NCBI GenBank assembly: GCA_948474755.1
Contig: CAOLHI010000482.1
Coordinates: 600,223-664,222 of the forward strand
DNA length: 64,000 nucleotides
Direction: 5' to 3'
Source: Ctenosaura bakeri
Taxonomy: Eukaryota > Chordata > Lepidosauria > Squamata > Iguanidae
Shown: positions 41,001 through 47,920 of the stretch, piece after piece
Position numbering within the stretch: position 1 is the first letter of the stretch
How the letters are laid out: each line of letters starts with the position of its first letter
Made by a program: the position numbers and the translations under genes
Notes under the pieces: generated by a model
The model's input: the letters and a program-made list of their open reading frames with translations, nothing else
Databases searched by the model: none
Told to the model about the DNA's origin: nothing

Positions 41001-44000
41001 CCTTGCACCAATGTATTTGCACCGTATCTGAAATACCATCAGTTCAATGCAAGTCAGATTGAAACTTGGCTTGAAAACGCACATCCCACTGAATGAATAA
41101 TTTAAAGTTTACTAGAGCTGAAGACTTTATCCTAAGACCCAAATTTACATTTAAACTTACGTTTAATTTCAATTCCTGTTGATTGCTCAATCGCCCACCA
41201 CAGAGGGAAACCAAAGACTTTATTTCCTAGGTAAAAGAATACAAAATACATACATTCTAATTGTTTCAGAAAATAAGCAAATTTTAGCCAACACCTCACT
41301 GTTAAATCTATTGCACTGTTAAACTATGAAACAAATGTTTTCCTAAAACACATCTAAAAAAACCTGTTGGCGCAGTGGTCAAATGCCAGTACTGTAGCTG
41401 CAAGGCTGTGAGTTCAATCCCACAGGGCTCCAGGTTGACTCAGCCTTCCACAGGTCGGTAAAATGAGTATCCAGCTTGTTGGGGGCAATTAGCTTACAAA
41501 ACTGTAAACCGCTTAGAGAGCACTTAGCTGATAAGCAGCATAGAAATACACATGCTATTGCTATATAAAAATTAATTAGTTCAGGAAAACAAATATGAGG
41601 ACAACCCCATCAAATACCCAGTCTTCCCAATAATTTACAGTGCAATCTTTGTTGTTTTGTTGTTGTTAATTGCCTTCATGTCAGCTTTCACTTATGGTGA
41701 CCCTAACAAGGAAAGGCTTCCAAGAATCCCAGTCATCAATGGCCCTGCTCAGGTCTTGCAAACTCAGGGCCGTAGCTTCCATGATCAAGTAAATCTATCT
41801 GTAATGTGATCTCCCTCTCCTCCTACTGCCTTCCATTTTACTGAGTATTATTGTGCTTAGTACAATGTATGTACCTCTATTAGGAAAGCAGCTTCCCTGA
41901 ATTCAGTAAGATTCACTCTCAAATAAGCATGGATACACAGTAGAAGCTGGCAGGCTTGGAACAGTACACAGTAGGGTGGTTCTGCCAATGAAGCTATTTT
42001 TCCCAATGGAACTGGGAAGGAGTGGTCCCCCTTCTCCCTTTTATCCCTTGTACATCCTTAAAGCCTGCACTGAAGAGTTGGGAAACTTGCACGTGCATTA
42101 TTTGAGGTGCCACAGACAGCTACAGCATGGAAGAAAAAAGATATATCATGTCAGCAATCAATAGTAATGTATTTAAGTCTTTTACTCCAAGCCTCAAGTC
42201 AAGTCTCAAGTACCTACTTTCAAGTCTCAAGTCAGTCTCAAGTCCTTGTAAGATAATTTCAGTCAAATCTCAAATCTAGGAGCCAACCAACAGGAAGAAA
42301 AGGAGGTGGGGTGGGGGGTTAAATTCTTAAGTTCATCCTTCTTCCTACCCCCACTCTGCTCCTCCCTGCCACCAGCAGCTTCCCACCATCCAGTGTCTCT
42401 CCCCACTTCCCTCCCCCTATTTAGGCCTCTCTTCAGTCCCAACACCAGCAACCCCTCACTTCTCTTCCTGCATGCATTGCAAACTTCATGCCTCTCCCAG
42501 ATTCTCAGACTGAGAACAGAGAAATGAGGAGTTACTGTTGTTGGGACTAGAGAGAGACTTGTGGAGGAGGGAAGAGAAGTGTGGCTAGGCACCAACAGAT
42601 GGGAGGCTGCTGGTGTGTCTTTAAAACTGGATGAAGCTTTGATGGTCTGAGTATCTGGGAGAGGTGAGGGGGGCCAGCCAAAGAGGAGGGGGACGTGGAC
42701 CTCCAAAATCCAAATAATCAAATCAGTAAAAGGAAACTGAGAGAGGTACACTGACTCTGCCAGCCATGAAAGAGTGAGGTGTAGCTTCCTCTCGGAGGTG
42801 ACCTTCCCTGACCTCCTCTCACTTCCGATGCCGAGGCCACTCCATGCCCACGCTCACCAAAAAAAGCTACAAACCCCTGTTTTCCCCATCTTCAGTCTTC
42901 CCATGCTTTTGCTTTCCTATAAATGGCTTCTCAAAACACACAGGAAACAAGGGAGAGTTGCTTCCAACTTACAGGGACTTTAAGGTGAACCTATCATGGA
43001 GTTTTCTTGGTAAGATTTGGTCAGAAAGTTTGCCTTACAGTAACCCTATCGACAAGTGTGGCCATTTCCGCACTAGATTGTTACAGTGCTATTATTCTAT
43101 TTTCAACATCCTATGGAATCCTGAGGTTTGTAGTTTAGGGCCCCTCCCTAAACTGCAAACCCCAGGATTCCATGGGATGTTGAATGTGGAATAATAGCAC
43201 TATAACAGTCTAGTGTGGAAATGGCCTGTGACTTGCCCTAGGTCACTCAGTGGCTTTCTGTGGCTGTGCGGGAATTCAAAGCCTGCTCCCCAGAATCCTA
43301 GCTCAATGCTCAAATCACTATACCACACTGGCTCCCCTGGTCATTAATACAGGAAGAAAAGAACCTTACACAATACTAAAATGGCATCAATTGGAAAAAG
43401 AGGAGTTGTTTTTTGACAACAATATTTTAAATTTCTGCTAAAATGCTTTCTCAAGACAATTTTTAAAAACATGCTAACAAAATGAGGCCAGTGGGAAAGT
43501 TTATTGTCAAAGTTTACCAAAACAGATATATGGTGACTGATTCACCAATTCACCTTGTCAAGATCGTATCTCTTTGAGGAAATAACAGCATTAATTACAA
43601 ATGTGTGGTATGTGCATTACTGTTCCATTCTTTCTTCCCAAAGTTAGATTTTCTGTGTTTTGCACAAAGACAAGAAAAGTCACATGGAGAATCCACAGGA
43701 GAAAAAAACAGCTTGTAGGTCCCATAGGAAGCAATGAAATCCTGGCACATTCAGGCACATTAAATAGCTGATGTGGTCTGTTGCTGCTGCCATCAAGTTG
43801 ATTTCAACTTATGTCAGCCCTATGTATGAGACCCCTCCAAGGCACCCTGTTATTAACAGACCTGCTCAGGTCTTGTAAACTCAGGGCCCTGGCTTCCTTG
43901 ATTGAGAATATCTACCTTTAATGTGATCTTTCTCTTTTCCTATTGCCTTCCAACTTACCATGCGTTATAGTTTTGTTTTAATGGGTCGTGTCTTTTCATA

Positions 44001-46290
44001 TGTTCAAAGTATGACAGTCTCAATTTAGTTATCTTAGCTTCTAGGAAGCATTCAGGCTTGATTTGTACTTGGACCCATTCATTTGCCTTTTTTGGCAGTA
44101 CATGATATGTATCCGCACAACTCTTCTCCAGCATCACATTTCAAATGAGTTTTCTTTCTGTCACCTTTCTTCCTTAGCCACATCCATACACAGGAATTCG
44201 TAATATTATGGCATGGAGAAACTTGAACTTGGGATTCAATTATACCTCTTTGCACTTGACATATGCTCTATGTCTTTCAGTTTTCAACTCTGAGTTTCAA
44301 CTCTATTTTTCTGCCGTAGCATTTATGCTGCTTTCAGTGTTAAGTTATTGTGCCTAATGCTCTTTTATATTTCATGTAAACCACTTAGAAAAATATTCTA
44401 TTAATCAATAATCACACATATCTACATTGGAGAAAGAAAAACTCTGCACTAAATTATTTTTTTATATTATTATATTATATATTATATTATTATATTATTT
44501 ATATTATATTATTTTTTATATTTTTTTAAAGGAACGTCATAGGCACAAATGCCTACAGAACATTTTTCTACACAGATTTTTGTTTCATACATCTAGAGAC
44601 CTTTCCCTCCACTGAATGTATTGTAGAGGCCCAGTTTCCAAATTCAAGAACTCTCACCATGATGATAAATAACACGAAATACCTACACCCCCTCCAAATA
44701 ACCTGGCATTGCTTCTCTTCAAACTAGAATGGGCAGTCTGCTCATTAGCTAACCCAGGCCATCATGAAGGGATGCCACGTAGAGTGGGCTTGTTTTCTGC
44801 TGCTCCAGAGACCAGGACAAGGCGCAATGGATTCAAGCTGCAGGAAAGGAGATTCCACCTGAACCTCAGGAAGAACCTCCTGACAGTCAGGGCTGTCTGG
44901 CAGTGGAATCTGCTGCCTTGGAGTGTAGTGGAGTCTCCTTCCTTGGAGGTTTTTAAGCAGAGGCTGGATGGCTGTCTGTCGGGAGAGCTTTGAGGGTGTT
45001 CTTGCATGGCAGGGGGTTGGACTGGATGGCCCCTGGGGTCTCTTCCAACTCTACATTTCTGTGATTCTATGAAACCCTTCACTGTGAACTAACAGAAAAC
45101 AGGGTTAGTCCGTTACAAAACAACTGAGAGTACTTTAAAGACTCGTGCTGCAAGAAATATATTAGATTTTAAGGTGCCACAAGGCTGGTGTGATAAATTT
45201 TGCATCTTTTGGTTGGCCTAATAAAGATATCATTGCAAAACGTATTACAAGCCTATTGCTTATAAATTTTATAGACCATATGATAATTAAGTTAACAAAT
45301 TAGATGTCTGGAAACACAAGGCCTTTTTATACCACACAGTTAATAGCATTATGGTTCCATTTTAATTGCAACATCCTATGGAATCCTGGAGCTTGTAGTC
45401 TGCTAAGGGACTAGATCTCTGTGACCGAGAATTGAAAATACTCCCTCACACCACACCGAATTAAAATTCCCTGAAGTGGAAGTTAATATATATTTTGTTT
45501 TGGTTTTTAGTAAAACTTTCAGGGTCCAATGGACTTTATCCAGCTTGCGCATGTAGTCTGGCTGCCATTATTTTAAATTGTTTAACTGCTTTTGTCTGGT
45601 TTCAAGTAATCAATTATTTAGCCCTTTAAAAATATCGTAATTGTTTTTTATTGCCTTAAATTGAGTTTATTGTATGCCACTCTGAGACCCTGGACACAGG
45701 ACAAGTATTTCAATGAACAAATAAAATTCCAGAGCTCCATTGTATGTACGCCTGGCAGTCAAAACAGAATTATTGCATGTAAGGGTGCAATGTAGAAGGG
45801 CTCACTTGGTATTTTTACAGGGCCAATGTTACACCCTCAGTGATCCGTGCACACCCCTGAATGCTGACCTGCACGGCGTTAGAAAGATATAAAAACCAGT
45901 GGTAGCCCCCTTGGCCACAAAACAAAATCCTAAGTGCTGAATACAAAAAATGATGAAGCCAGCAAGAGCTCTAAAGGCAACGTTCGCTGGCCTCTTTTCC
46001 TTCCCGGCTGGCTTTCCTACTCTGGAGGAGAAGGAAAGGCATTCCCACCCTTCTCAGGTGTGCGCGAGAGAGGGGCGTCTAATCACCAGCTCGCGCGGGA
46101 CGCAGGCGCGTGCGTGCGTGCGCGCGCGCTCTCTGTCTCTCCCTCTCCCTCTCTCTCTGCCTCCGCGAGCGTTCCAAGCGCGAGACCTGGCCCGCGCGCG
46201 CCGGGGACTCACCGGCAGCCGGAATTCCAAGTTCTCCTGCGCCAGGAGCAGCAAGTACCGCGTAAGCCCCGCGCTCAGCAACAACGCCAT
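13871..46290 (-). CDS. TRMT11: TRMT11 gene, 13 coding exons (spliced; span shown)
   Basis: Catalytic subunit of the tRNA guanosine-2'-O/N2 methyltransferase family. With partner TRMT112 it makes N2-methylguanosine at position 10 of cytosolic tRNAs, using S-adenosylmethionine (family knowledge). Thirteen exons, listed separately, join in phase to 1389 nt: 462 residues plus stop, against about 463 in human. Seen in the translation: an N-terminal THUMP-related region (residues 1 to about 170); SAM-binding motif FDPFVGTGG at about 222-230; the acidic GTDID at about 244-248; the catalytic TDPPYG at about 309-314; and a conserved C-terminus with [20 protein letters not shown]. No frameshift or stop is seen, so the gene looks functional. 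The promoter is a CpG island; the polyadenylation signal is at 13434. Confidence 0.97.
14610..14760 (-). mobile_element. LINE tail fragment, inverted
   Basis: TTTGTACCCCATCTTTTTCT then CAGACTCAAGGCTGCTTAC: the reversed LINE tail again. Start of TRMT11 intron 12. Confidence 0.5.
14761..18900. other. TRMT11 intron 12, 5'-distal part
   Basis: AT-rich sequence with a LINE tail at 17455. The 148-codon ORF at 14824 has no recognisable domain. No exon is missing here: exon 12 joins exon 13 in phase. Confidence 0.5.
17455..17760 (-). mobile_element. LINE 3' tail, inverted
   Basis: The minus strand ends in a CR1/L2-type tail (TTGAGTCCCAACTTGGGGGG on that strand). It is followed by A/T-rich decayed sequence. 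Confidence 0.5.
18901..18917. repeat. L1 target site duplication, 5' copy
   Basis: CAAATACTGGAAAGACA, matching the 3' copy at 16 of 17 bases. Confidence 0.85.
18918..20398 (+). mobile_element. 5'-truncated L1 LINE with 17-bp target duplication
   Basis: The C-terminal part of L1 ORF2. From 19052 a 345-codon ORF is open to 20089. It includes [17 protein letters not shown] and the terminal Cys/His motif [18 protein letters not shown], typical of vertebrate L1. Upstream of 19052 the same protein continues in another frame ([14 protein letters not shown], [20 protein letters not shown]), so there is a frameshift near 19040. A 3' UTR and an A-rich AAAAC tail end at 20398. The copy sits in TRMT11 intron 12, antisense to the gene. 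It lacks the reverse transcriptase and endonuclease. Confidence 0.9.
20399..20415. repeat. L1 target site duplication, 3' copy
   Basis: CAAATATTGGAAAGACA, directly after the A-rich tail of the L1 copy. Confidence 0.85.
20557..20774. mobile_element. Tigger-like MITE
   Basis: Left CATAGTATGCCCTCTGCAGG pairs with right ..TATGGAGGGCACACTGTG; GGTTCCTGGAATGGAACCCC precedes the right end. TRMT11 intron 12, directly after the L1 copy. Confidence 0.65.
20775..22205. other. TRMT11 intron 12, part next to exon 12
   Basis: AT-rich; no repeat terminus, ORF or RNA gene was recognised. Confidence 0.5.
22206..22326 (-). CDS. TRMT11: TRMT11 coding exon 12
   Basis: 121 nt: [20 protein letters not shown] then [20 protein letters not shown]. 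Acceptor TTTCCAG, donor GTAATT, ends on a complete codon. It matches the family segment HPCLxLxSNCEQxLSSHTSRxLITMEK. Confidence 0.96.
23239..23370 (-). CDS. TRMT11: TRMT11 coding exon 11
   Basis: 132 nt. Starts (G)[18 protein letters not shown] and continues [20 protein letters not shown] to PVYKPE. Acceptor CCTAG, donor [17 protein letters not shown] is the conserved strand after the catalytic motif. Confidence 0.95.
23371..25188. other. TRMT11 intron 10
   Basis: From about 23600 to 24350 the sequence is extremely A/T-rich and internally repetitive (ATTCTATATTCTATAT recurs near 24001 and 24133). It is probably the untranslated part of an old retroelement, but no diagnostic end was seen. Confidence 0.4.
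25189..25261 (-). CDS. TRMT11: TRMT11 coding exon 10 (DPPY motif)
   Basis: 73 nt. With the last base of exon 9 it gives [18 protein letters not shown] then AKMTERG. PPYGIRE is the catalytic loop. Acceptor TGTGTAG; donor GTAGGT. The stretch after SQKE is the most divergent part of the protein relative to human (IPKGIEKWEK there). Confidence 0.93.
26320..26530 (+). mobile_element. LINE 3' tail (CR1/L2 type)
   Basis: AT-rich tail ending TAGGTGGTGATATATAAATAAAT, the usual end of these LINEs in sauropsids. No coding part remains. TRMT11 intron 9. Confidence 0.5.
27365..27909. mobile_element. Tigger-like element
   Basis: Left CAGTGGCTCCTTGACTTTCA, right ..CCACAAATGTGGAGGGAGGACTG. The interior is built of related CTTTTGCC[TC]..CATGCCCAGG segments repeated in both orientations (27470-27840), which produces many accidental ORFs. 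TRMT11 intron 9. Confidence 0.65.
28471..28536. repeat. (TAAAA)13 microsatellite
   Basis: Uninterrupted pentanucleotide array, about 220 nt below TRMT11 exon 9 in intron 9; likely length-polymorphic. Confidence 0.97.
28757..28921 (-). CDS. TRMT11: TRMT11 coding exon 9
   Basis: 165 nt with [20 protein letters not shown], then [20 protein letters not shown], ending FDAIITD. Acceptor AAAG, donor [26 protein letters not shown] is nearly invariant in vertebrate TRMT11. The catalytic DPPY is split by the intron after D plus one base. Confidence 0.97.
28922..30271. other. TRMT11 intron 8
   Basis: Nothing was recognised beyond AT-rich sequence and short ORFs without features. Confidence 0.5.
30272..30352 (-). 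CDS. TRMT11: TRMT11 coding exon 8
   Basis: 81 nt reading [20 protein letters not shown] then YSTVHGL. Acceptor TTTCAG, donor GTATGT. It completes motif I and supplies the GTDID acidic motif expected to bind the SAM ribose. Confidence 0.96.
31225..31330. mobile_element. Degraded foldback MITE
   Basis: TTATTGGACTGCAAATCCCA then GGTGAGAAATACAGTTCACA. Only the core is recognisable. TRMT11 intron 7. Confidence 0.35.
32174..32376. repeat. Long hairpin: 80-bp inverted repeat, 44-bp loop
   Basis: Left arm 32174-32253, right arm 32298-32376. Core CAAACTTATTTGTTTGTTTA then TATGGGTTCTT is identical in both; about five differences in the whole arm. It lies in TRMT11 intron 7, about 85 nt below the exon 7 donor, so the pre-mRNA would carry it. 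Confidence 0.9.
32461..32617 (-). CDS. TRMT11: TRMT11 coding exon 7 (SAM motif I)
   Basis: 157 nt: starts [20 protein letters not shown] and ends [12 protein letters not shown] plus one base. Acceptor CCACAG, donor GTACCT. It carries the Rossmann-fold SAM-binding motif I (DPFVGTG, split with exon 8). An 80-bp-arm hairpin sits about 85 nt into the following intron. Confidence 0.97.
33331..33361. repeat. (AATG)7-8 microsatellite
   Basis: Perfect tetranucleotide run in TRMT11 intron 6. Confidence 0.95.
34030..34201 (-). repeat. tRNA-derived SINE with ACA-type tail
   Basis: On the minus strand: head GGAGAGCCAACATGATATAG, B-box region AGGGTTAGATTCC, and end AACAACTTGAAGGCACACAA. TRMT11 intron 6. 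Confidence 0.7.
34200..34600 (-). mobile_element. LINE fragment (endonuclease/RT tail)
   Basis: Minus-strand frames include [33 protein letters not shown] and, after a frame break at 34395, [17 protein letters not shown]. The AGx[14 protein letters not shown] pattern is that of LINE ORF tails. The break coincides with a 36-bp perfect palindrome. Confidence 0.6.
34386..34421. repeat. 36-bp perfect palindrome without spacer
   Basis: Half-site TATACATCCTCACATAAT followed directly by its exact reverse complement. It lies at a frame break inside a LINE fragment, TRMT11 intron 6. Confidence 0.95.
35170..35219. repeat. (TG)n-(AG)n compound microsatellite
   Basis: About 13 TG units (35170-35195), a short TTTGTC spacer, then about nine AG units. 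TRMT11 intron 6, near exon 6. Confidence 0.95.
35337..35471 (-). CDS. TRMT11: TRMT11 coding exon 6
   Basis: 135 nt, 45 codons, phase 0: starts [20 protein letters not shown] and ends with IGLYFGRW. Acceptor ACAG, donor GTGAGT. It finishes the THUMP-like part and leads into the linker before the methyltransferase fold. Confidence 0.96.
35850..36215 (-). mobile_element. L2-like LINE tail, inverted, with (CAA)n edge
   Basis: A CAA run, then TTATTTCTTACCCGCCTCTC and AAGGCTCAAGGCAAC, followed by the GGTCATTCCACAGTCTAGG segment seen in reversed LINE ends. TRMT11 intron 5. Confidence 0.55.
36350..36490. mobile_element. hAT-type foldback MITE
   Basis: GGGCAACTTCTCACCTTCTG .. TTGTTGGACTGCAGCC on the left against GCAGTCCAACAACAATTGG .. 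GATTGCCCACC on the right. A common sauropsid inverted-repeat element. TRMT11 intron 5. Confidence 0.65.
37285..37475 (-). repeat. 5S rRNA-derived SINE
   Basis: The plus strand ends CAGTTCCCTATCTAAGTACT then AACTAGTTATAT, the reverse complement of the 5S rRNA internal promoter region (GGTTAGTACTTGGATGGGAG in 5S genes). The body reads AAGTTGCCGGTCAACTTATG. TRMT11 intron 5. Confidence 0.6.
37521..37613 (-). CDS. TRMT11: TRMT11 coding exon 5
   Basis: 93 nt, 31 codons, phase 0 at both ends: [20 protein letters not shown] then [11 protein letters not shown]. Acceptor TTTTAG, donor GTAAGT. [26 protein letters not shown] is a strongly conserved TRMT11 stretch; the second half is in exon 6. Confidence 0.96.
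37728..37809 (-). CDS. TRMT11: TRMT11 coding exon 4 (weak donor)
   Basis: 82 nt: one base completes the previous codon, then [20 protein letters not shown] and NYPVEDM. Acceptor TTTCAG. The only donor that keeps the frame into exon 5 is GTTTGT, a GT site with a non-consensus +3 to +5. The intron that follows is only 114 nt. Confidence 0.93.
37810..39134. other. TRMT11 intron 3
   Basis: A pyrimidine-rich stretch at 37900-38030 and short ORFs. A degraded MITE core may lie at 38720-38815. No supported feature. Confidence 0.4.
39135..39208 (-). CDS. TRMT11: TRMT11 coding exon 3
   Basis: 74 nt reading [20 protein letters not shown] then TVCA, with two leftover bases (phase 2). Acceptor TTTCAG, donor GTAAGG. 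The family motif SPFWILSxPSEDIA is clear. Confidence 0.95.
39545..39585. repeat. (GTAT)n-type tract
   Basis: Imperfect ACGT/GTAT tetranucleotide run in TRMT11 intron 2. Confidence 0.8.
39952..40428. mobile_element. Tigger-like element (TcMar)
   Basis: CAGTCAGCCCTCCACATTTG on the left and its inverse, ..GTGAAAGGCTGACTG, on the right. TA precedes the left end. TRMT11 intron 2. Confidence 0.7.
41161..41226 (-). CDS. TRMT11: TRMT11 coding exon 2
   Basis: A 66-nt, 22-codon exon reading [20 protein letters not shown] then LN. Acceptor CCTAG, donor GTAAGT, phase 0 at both ends. EIKSLxSLxGG matches the TRMT11 family directly after the RLP of exon 1. Confidence 0.95.
41363..41572 (+). repeat. tRNA-derived SINE, near full length
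   Basis: A-box-like TTGGCGCAGTGGTCAAATGC and B-box GAGTTCAATCCC, then GGTCGGTAAAATGAGTATCC, CAGCTTGTTGGGGGCAATTA, GTAAACCGCTTAGAGAGC and an ATTGCTAT tail. A sauropsid tRNA-SINE, not a tRNA gene. TRMT11 intron 1, antisense. Confidence 0.8.
41640..41850 (-). repeat. SINE-like repeat, inverted
   Basis: TTGTTGTTTTGTTGTTGTTA then GCCTTCATGTCAGCTTTCAC and CCTGCTCAGGTCTTGCAAAC. The copy at 43780-43960 has the same segments, so they are dispersed repeats of one family with a reversed ACA tail. Confidence 0.55.
42190..42247. repeat. Tandem TCAAG-based repeat
   Basis: Repeated CTCAAGT / CAAGTCTCAAGT units, seven to eight copies. TRMT11 intron 1. Confidence 0.8.
42960..43338 (-). repeat. tRNA-derived SINE split by foldback MITE copy A
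   Basis: The left part reads AAGGTGAACCTATCATGGAG then TTTTCTTGGTAAGATTTGG; the right part TGTGACTTGCCCTAGGTCAC, GCGGGAATTCAAAGCC and CACACTGGCTCCCC. The interruption at 43060-43226 is the foldback element. TRMT11 intron 1. Confidence 0.7.
43060..43226. mobile_element. Foldback MITE, copy A (TSD TGT)
   Basis: A 167-bp inverted repeat. It starts GGCCATTTCCGCACTAGATT and ends with the reverse complement, ..GTGTGGAAATGGCC. Arms share GGAATCCTGAGG/CCCAGGATTCC. Flanked by TGT on both sides. It is inserted inside an older tRNA-type SINE, whose halves lie at 42960-43059 and 43227-43338. The 3-bp duplication and GGCC termini suggest PIF/Harbinger type (inference). Confidence 0.85.
43780..43960 (-). 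repeat. SINE-like repeat, inverted, second copy
   Basis: CTGCTGCCATCAAGTTGATT, then GACCTGCTCAGGTCTTGTAA and ACTCAGGGCCCTGGCTTCC, parallel to the copy at 41640. Confidence 0.55.
44458..44528. repeat. (TTATA)/(TTA)n AT-only tract
   Basis: About 70 bp of imperfect TATTATATTA units with almost no G or C. TRMT11 intron 1. Confidence 0.9.
44709..45075 (+). mobile_element. CR1 LINE 3' end
   Basis: Encodes [20 protein letters not shown] and [18 protein letters not shown], then GGATGGCCCCTGGGGTCTCT and the CR1 terminus TTCTGTGATTCTATGAAA. Sits in TRMT11 intron 1, antisense to the gene. Confidence 0.85.
45320..45490. mobile_element. Older relative of the foldback family, right end eroded
   Basis: Starts GGCCTTTTTATACCACACAG, and the arm reads CATCCTATGGAATCCTGGAG then TTGTAGTCTGC. 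The right arm is barely recognisable. TRMT11 intron 1. Confidence 0.45.
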
Positions 46291-46400
46291 CGCCTCCCCC
46301 CCCCCGGCTCCCGGTCGGCTGAAGCCCGCATGCGCGCCAGTGGCCCGGCTGCCCGGGCTGGGAGAACTACCCATTGAGGAGAGAGGCGGAGCTAAGTGGT
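46055..46400. promoter_or_regulatory. CpG island, TRMT11 promoter
   Basis: Very CG-rich against an AT-rich background, with runs such as GCGTGCGTGCGTGCGCGCGCGC near 46107-46130. It covers TRMT11 coding exon 1. The transcription start is expected just above 46290 on the minus strand; no TATA box is seen in a suitable position. It may also serve the ABRA-like gene 2.3 kb away, but nothing in the sequence shows that. Confidence 0.75.
46213..46290 (-). CDS. TRMT11: TRMT11 coding exon 1
   Basis: Encodes the first 26 residues, starting [18 protein letters not shown] and ending LEFRLP. The ATG is chosen because the peptide aligns with the known vertebrate N-terminus (MALS..NRYLLLMAQEHLEFRLP). The donor GTGAGT follows a complete codon (phase 0). 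It lies inside a CpG island. Confidence 0.95.
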
Positions 46401-46655
46401 AGGTTGGGAGGAAATGATGAGAGGGGGAAACAGGAAAAGGGCGGGGGGTGGTTGTGAGGACCGAGGGAGAAGCGGTTTCTCCCTCTTCGCAAGTGTAGAC
46501 GGTGTTGATATAAAGAGGGAGTAGTAAATGGCATCACGGTAGGCTTCCCGCTTCGAGAAACGAGGCAGGTGTGTGTCCAAAAACTTCCGGTGAGGACCGC
46601 TGCAATAAACCCTTTTGTTTATTTCCCTACTGGAATTAAAAAGTATAAGCACGGA

Positions 46656-46835
46656 GGCCATTTCTGCACTAGCCTGTTATAGCGCGATGATTCCACTTTC
46701 AACATCCTCTGGAATCCTGGGGTTTGCAGTTTCGGGAGGGGCCGGCCGGCCCCTCCCGAAACTGCAAACCCCAGGATTCCAGAGGATGTTGAAAGTGGAA
46801 TCATCGCGCTAGAACAGCCTCGTGCGGAAATGGCC
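46656..46835. mobile_element. Foldback MITE, copy B
   Basis: A 180-bp near-perfect palindrome between GGCCATTTCTGCACTAGCCT and its complement, with centre GGGGCCGGCCGGCCCC. The arms differ at only a few bases. The flanks GGA and ATA do not match, unlike the other four copies. It lies 0.37 kb upstream of the TRMT11 start codon and abuts a SINE tail on its right. Confidence 0.85.
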
Positions 46836-46875
46836 ATAAGTTGGAAACGACTTGAAGGCACACAACAACAACAAA
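46836..46875 (+). repeat. SINE 3' end with (ACA)n tail
   Basis: AAGTTGGAAACGACTTGAAG then GCACACAACAACAACAA: only the 3' end of the SINE, starting right at the edge of foldback copy B. Confidence 0.65.
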
Positions 46876-47549
46876 GCACCGTTAACAGTAGTAATCTCTT
46901 CAGTATCTACTGAATTTACAGCATTTAGAATCCGAGGATAGGACAAAATAAATATGCACCGTTAGGAATGGGGTCCCGCTGAACTCAGTGAGGCTTAGGA
47001 GGAGGATTAAGCAAGTTTTAGATGTTGTTGTGTTTGTCTCGGGCGGGGATCTGCAGTTTCCTAAGAGCTCCGTAGAAACCGTTTTCACAGGCAAATGGAA
47101 ATCTAACCGGAAAGCAGAGTATTTATAGTGGTTGTCGATGGCCCATGTACAGAGTTGTTGAAGCTAATCATCTGTGCTTCCAAAACAAGCAGCTTTTGTG
47201 TTGAACAAGTTTCTTTTTATAAACGTGTGATCACAGCAGTATGTGTAAAGCACACTTCAAGGATCAGCTGCAGTGACTAAGCAAAGAGTAAGTGCAGTGA
47301 TTCGAAGGCCTTTGGTTAATTTTCTTTTTTCTGCTATTTTATACCCGGTGGAACATTTTATGTATGTGAAACACCAGGTGGAATTTTGTCTGTTCTCACC
47401 TCCTTTAAAAAACGGTTTAAACAGTAGGAAGAAATTAGCACTCCTTTGGCAGGGATTAGTATGATACTCCACAGTGATTAGCAAACAAACGTAAGACGGG
47501 TTAAAGTGAATCAGTTATTGGCGTGCTGCAAAGATAAAGCAATTTGTGT

Positions 47550-47920
47550 GCCTTCAGGCTGCCTGCCAGCTTATGGAAGACCCATGTATTTCAGTTTTCT
47601 TAGGTAACAAGTACTCCGAGATAGTTTGCCACTGCTTTCTTCTGAATATAGCCCACAGCAATGCTTCTTAAGCTGTCTGATGTGGAGGGATTCTTTAGTT
47701 GTTCCCATTGACCATATCTGTTTTCTTCTTTCTTGGGAATTTTCCACAGACTATCAGCCAATGGCTCAGGGACCAAGACTGGTCCTGGGACCTCCACTTT
47801 GAATAATGCTGGCCTGCAACATCTTTTAGTCCCTGGTGACCTCTCATCCATATGCTAACCAGGCTTAACCCTGATTAGCTTATGAGATAGTATCTGGTGC
47901 CTATAGAGACTGGTATTTTA
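47550..47920 (-). repeat. 5S rRNA-derived SINE, interrupted
   Basis: Starts GTGTGCCTTCAGGCTGCCTG and ends CTAACCAGGCTTAACCCTGA then TTAGCTTATGAGATAGTATC, the reversed 5S head. The middle (47650-47815) carries unrelated inserted sequence. Between TRMT11 and the ABRA-like gene. Confidence 0.55.

Noticed and set aside
41363..41450. tRNA-gene-like A and B boxes
   Set aside because: No clover-leaf closure; the sequence continues into a SINE body and tail.
45934..46402. Two plus-strand ORFs of about 150 codons across TRMT11 exon 1
   Set aside because: CpG-island shadows. The minus strand has the conserved TRMT11 N-terminus and a canonical donor.
46619..46879. Mirror-image ORFs on both strands ([19 protein letters not shown] in both directions)
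   Set aside because: An artefact of the palindromic foldback element: the same peptide is read from each arm. The same peptide recurs at 59172 and in part at 61054 for the same reason.
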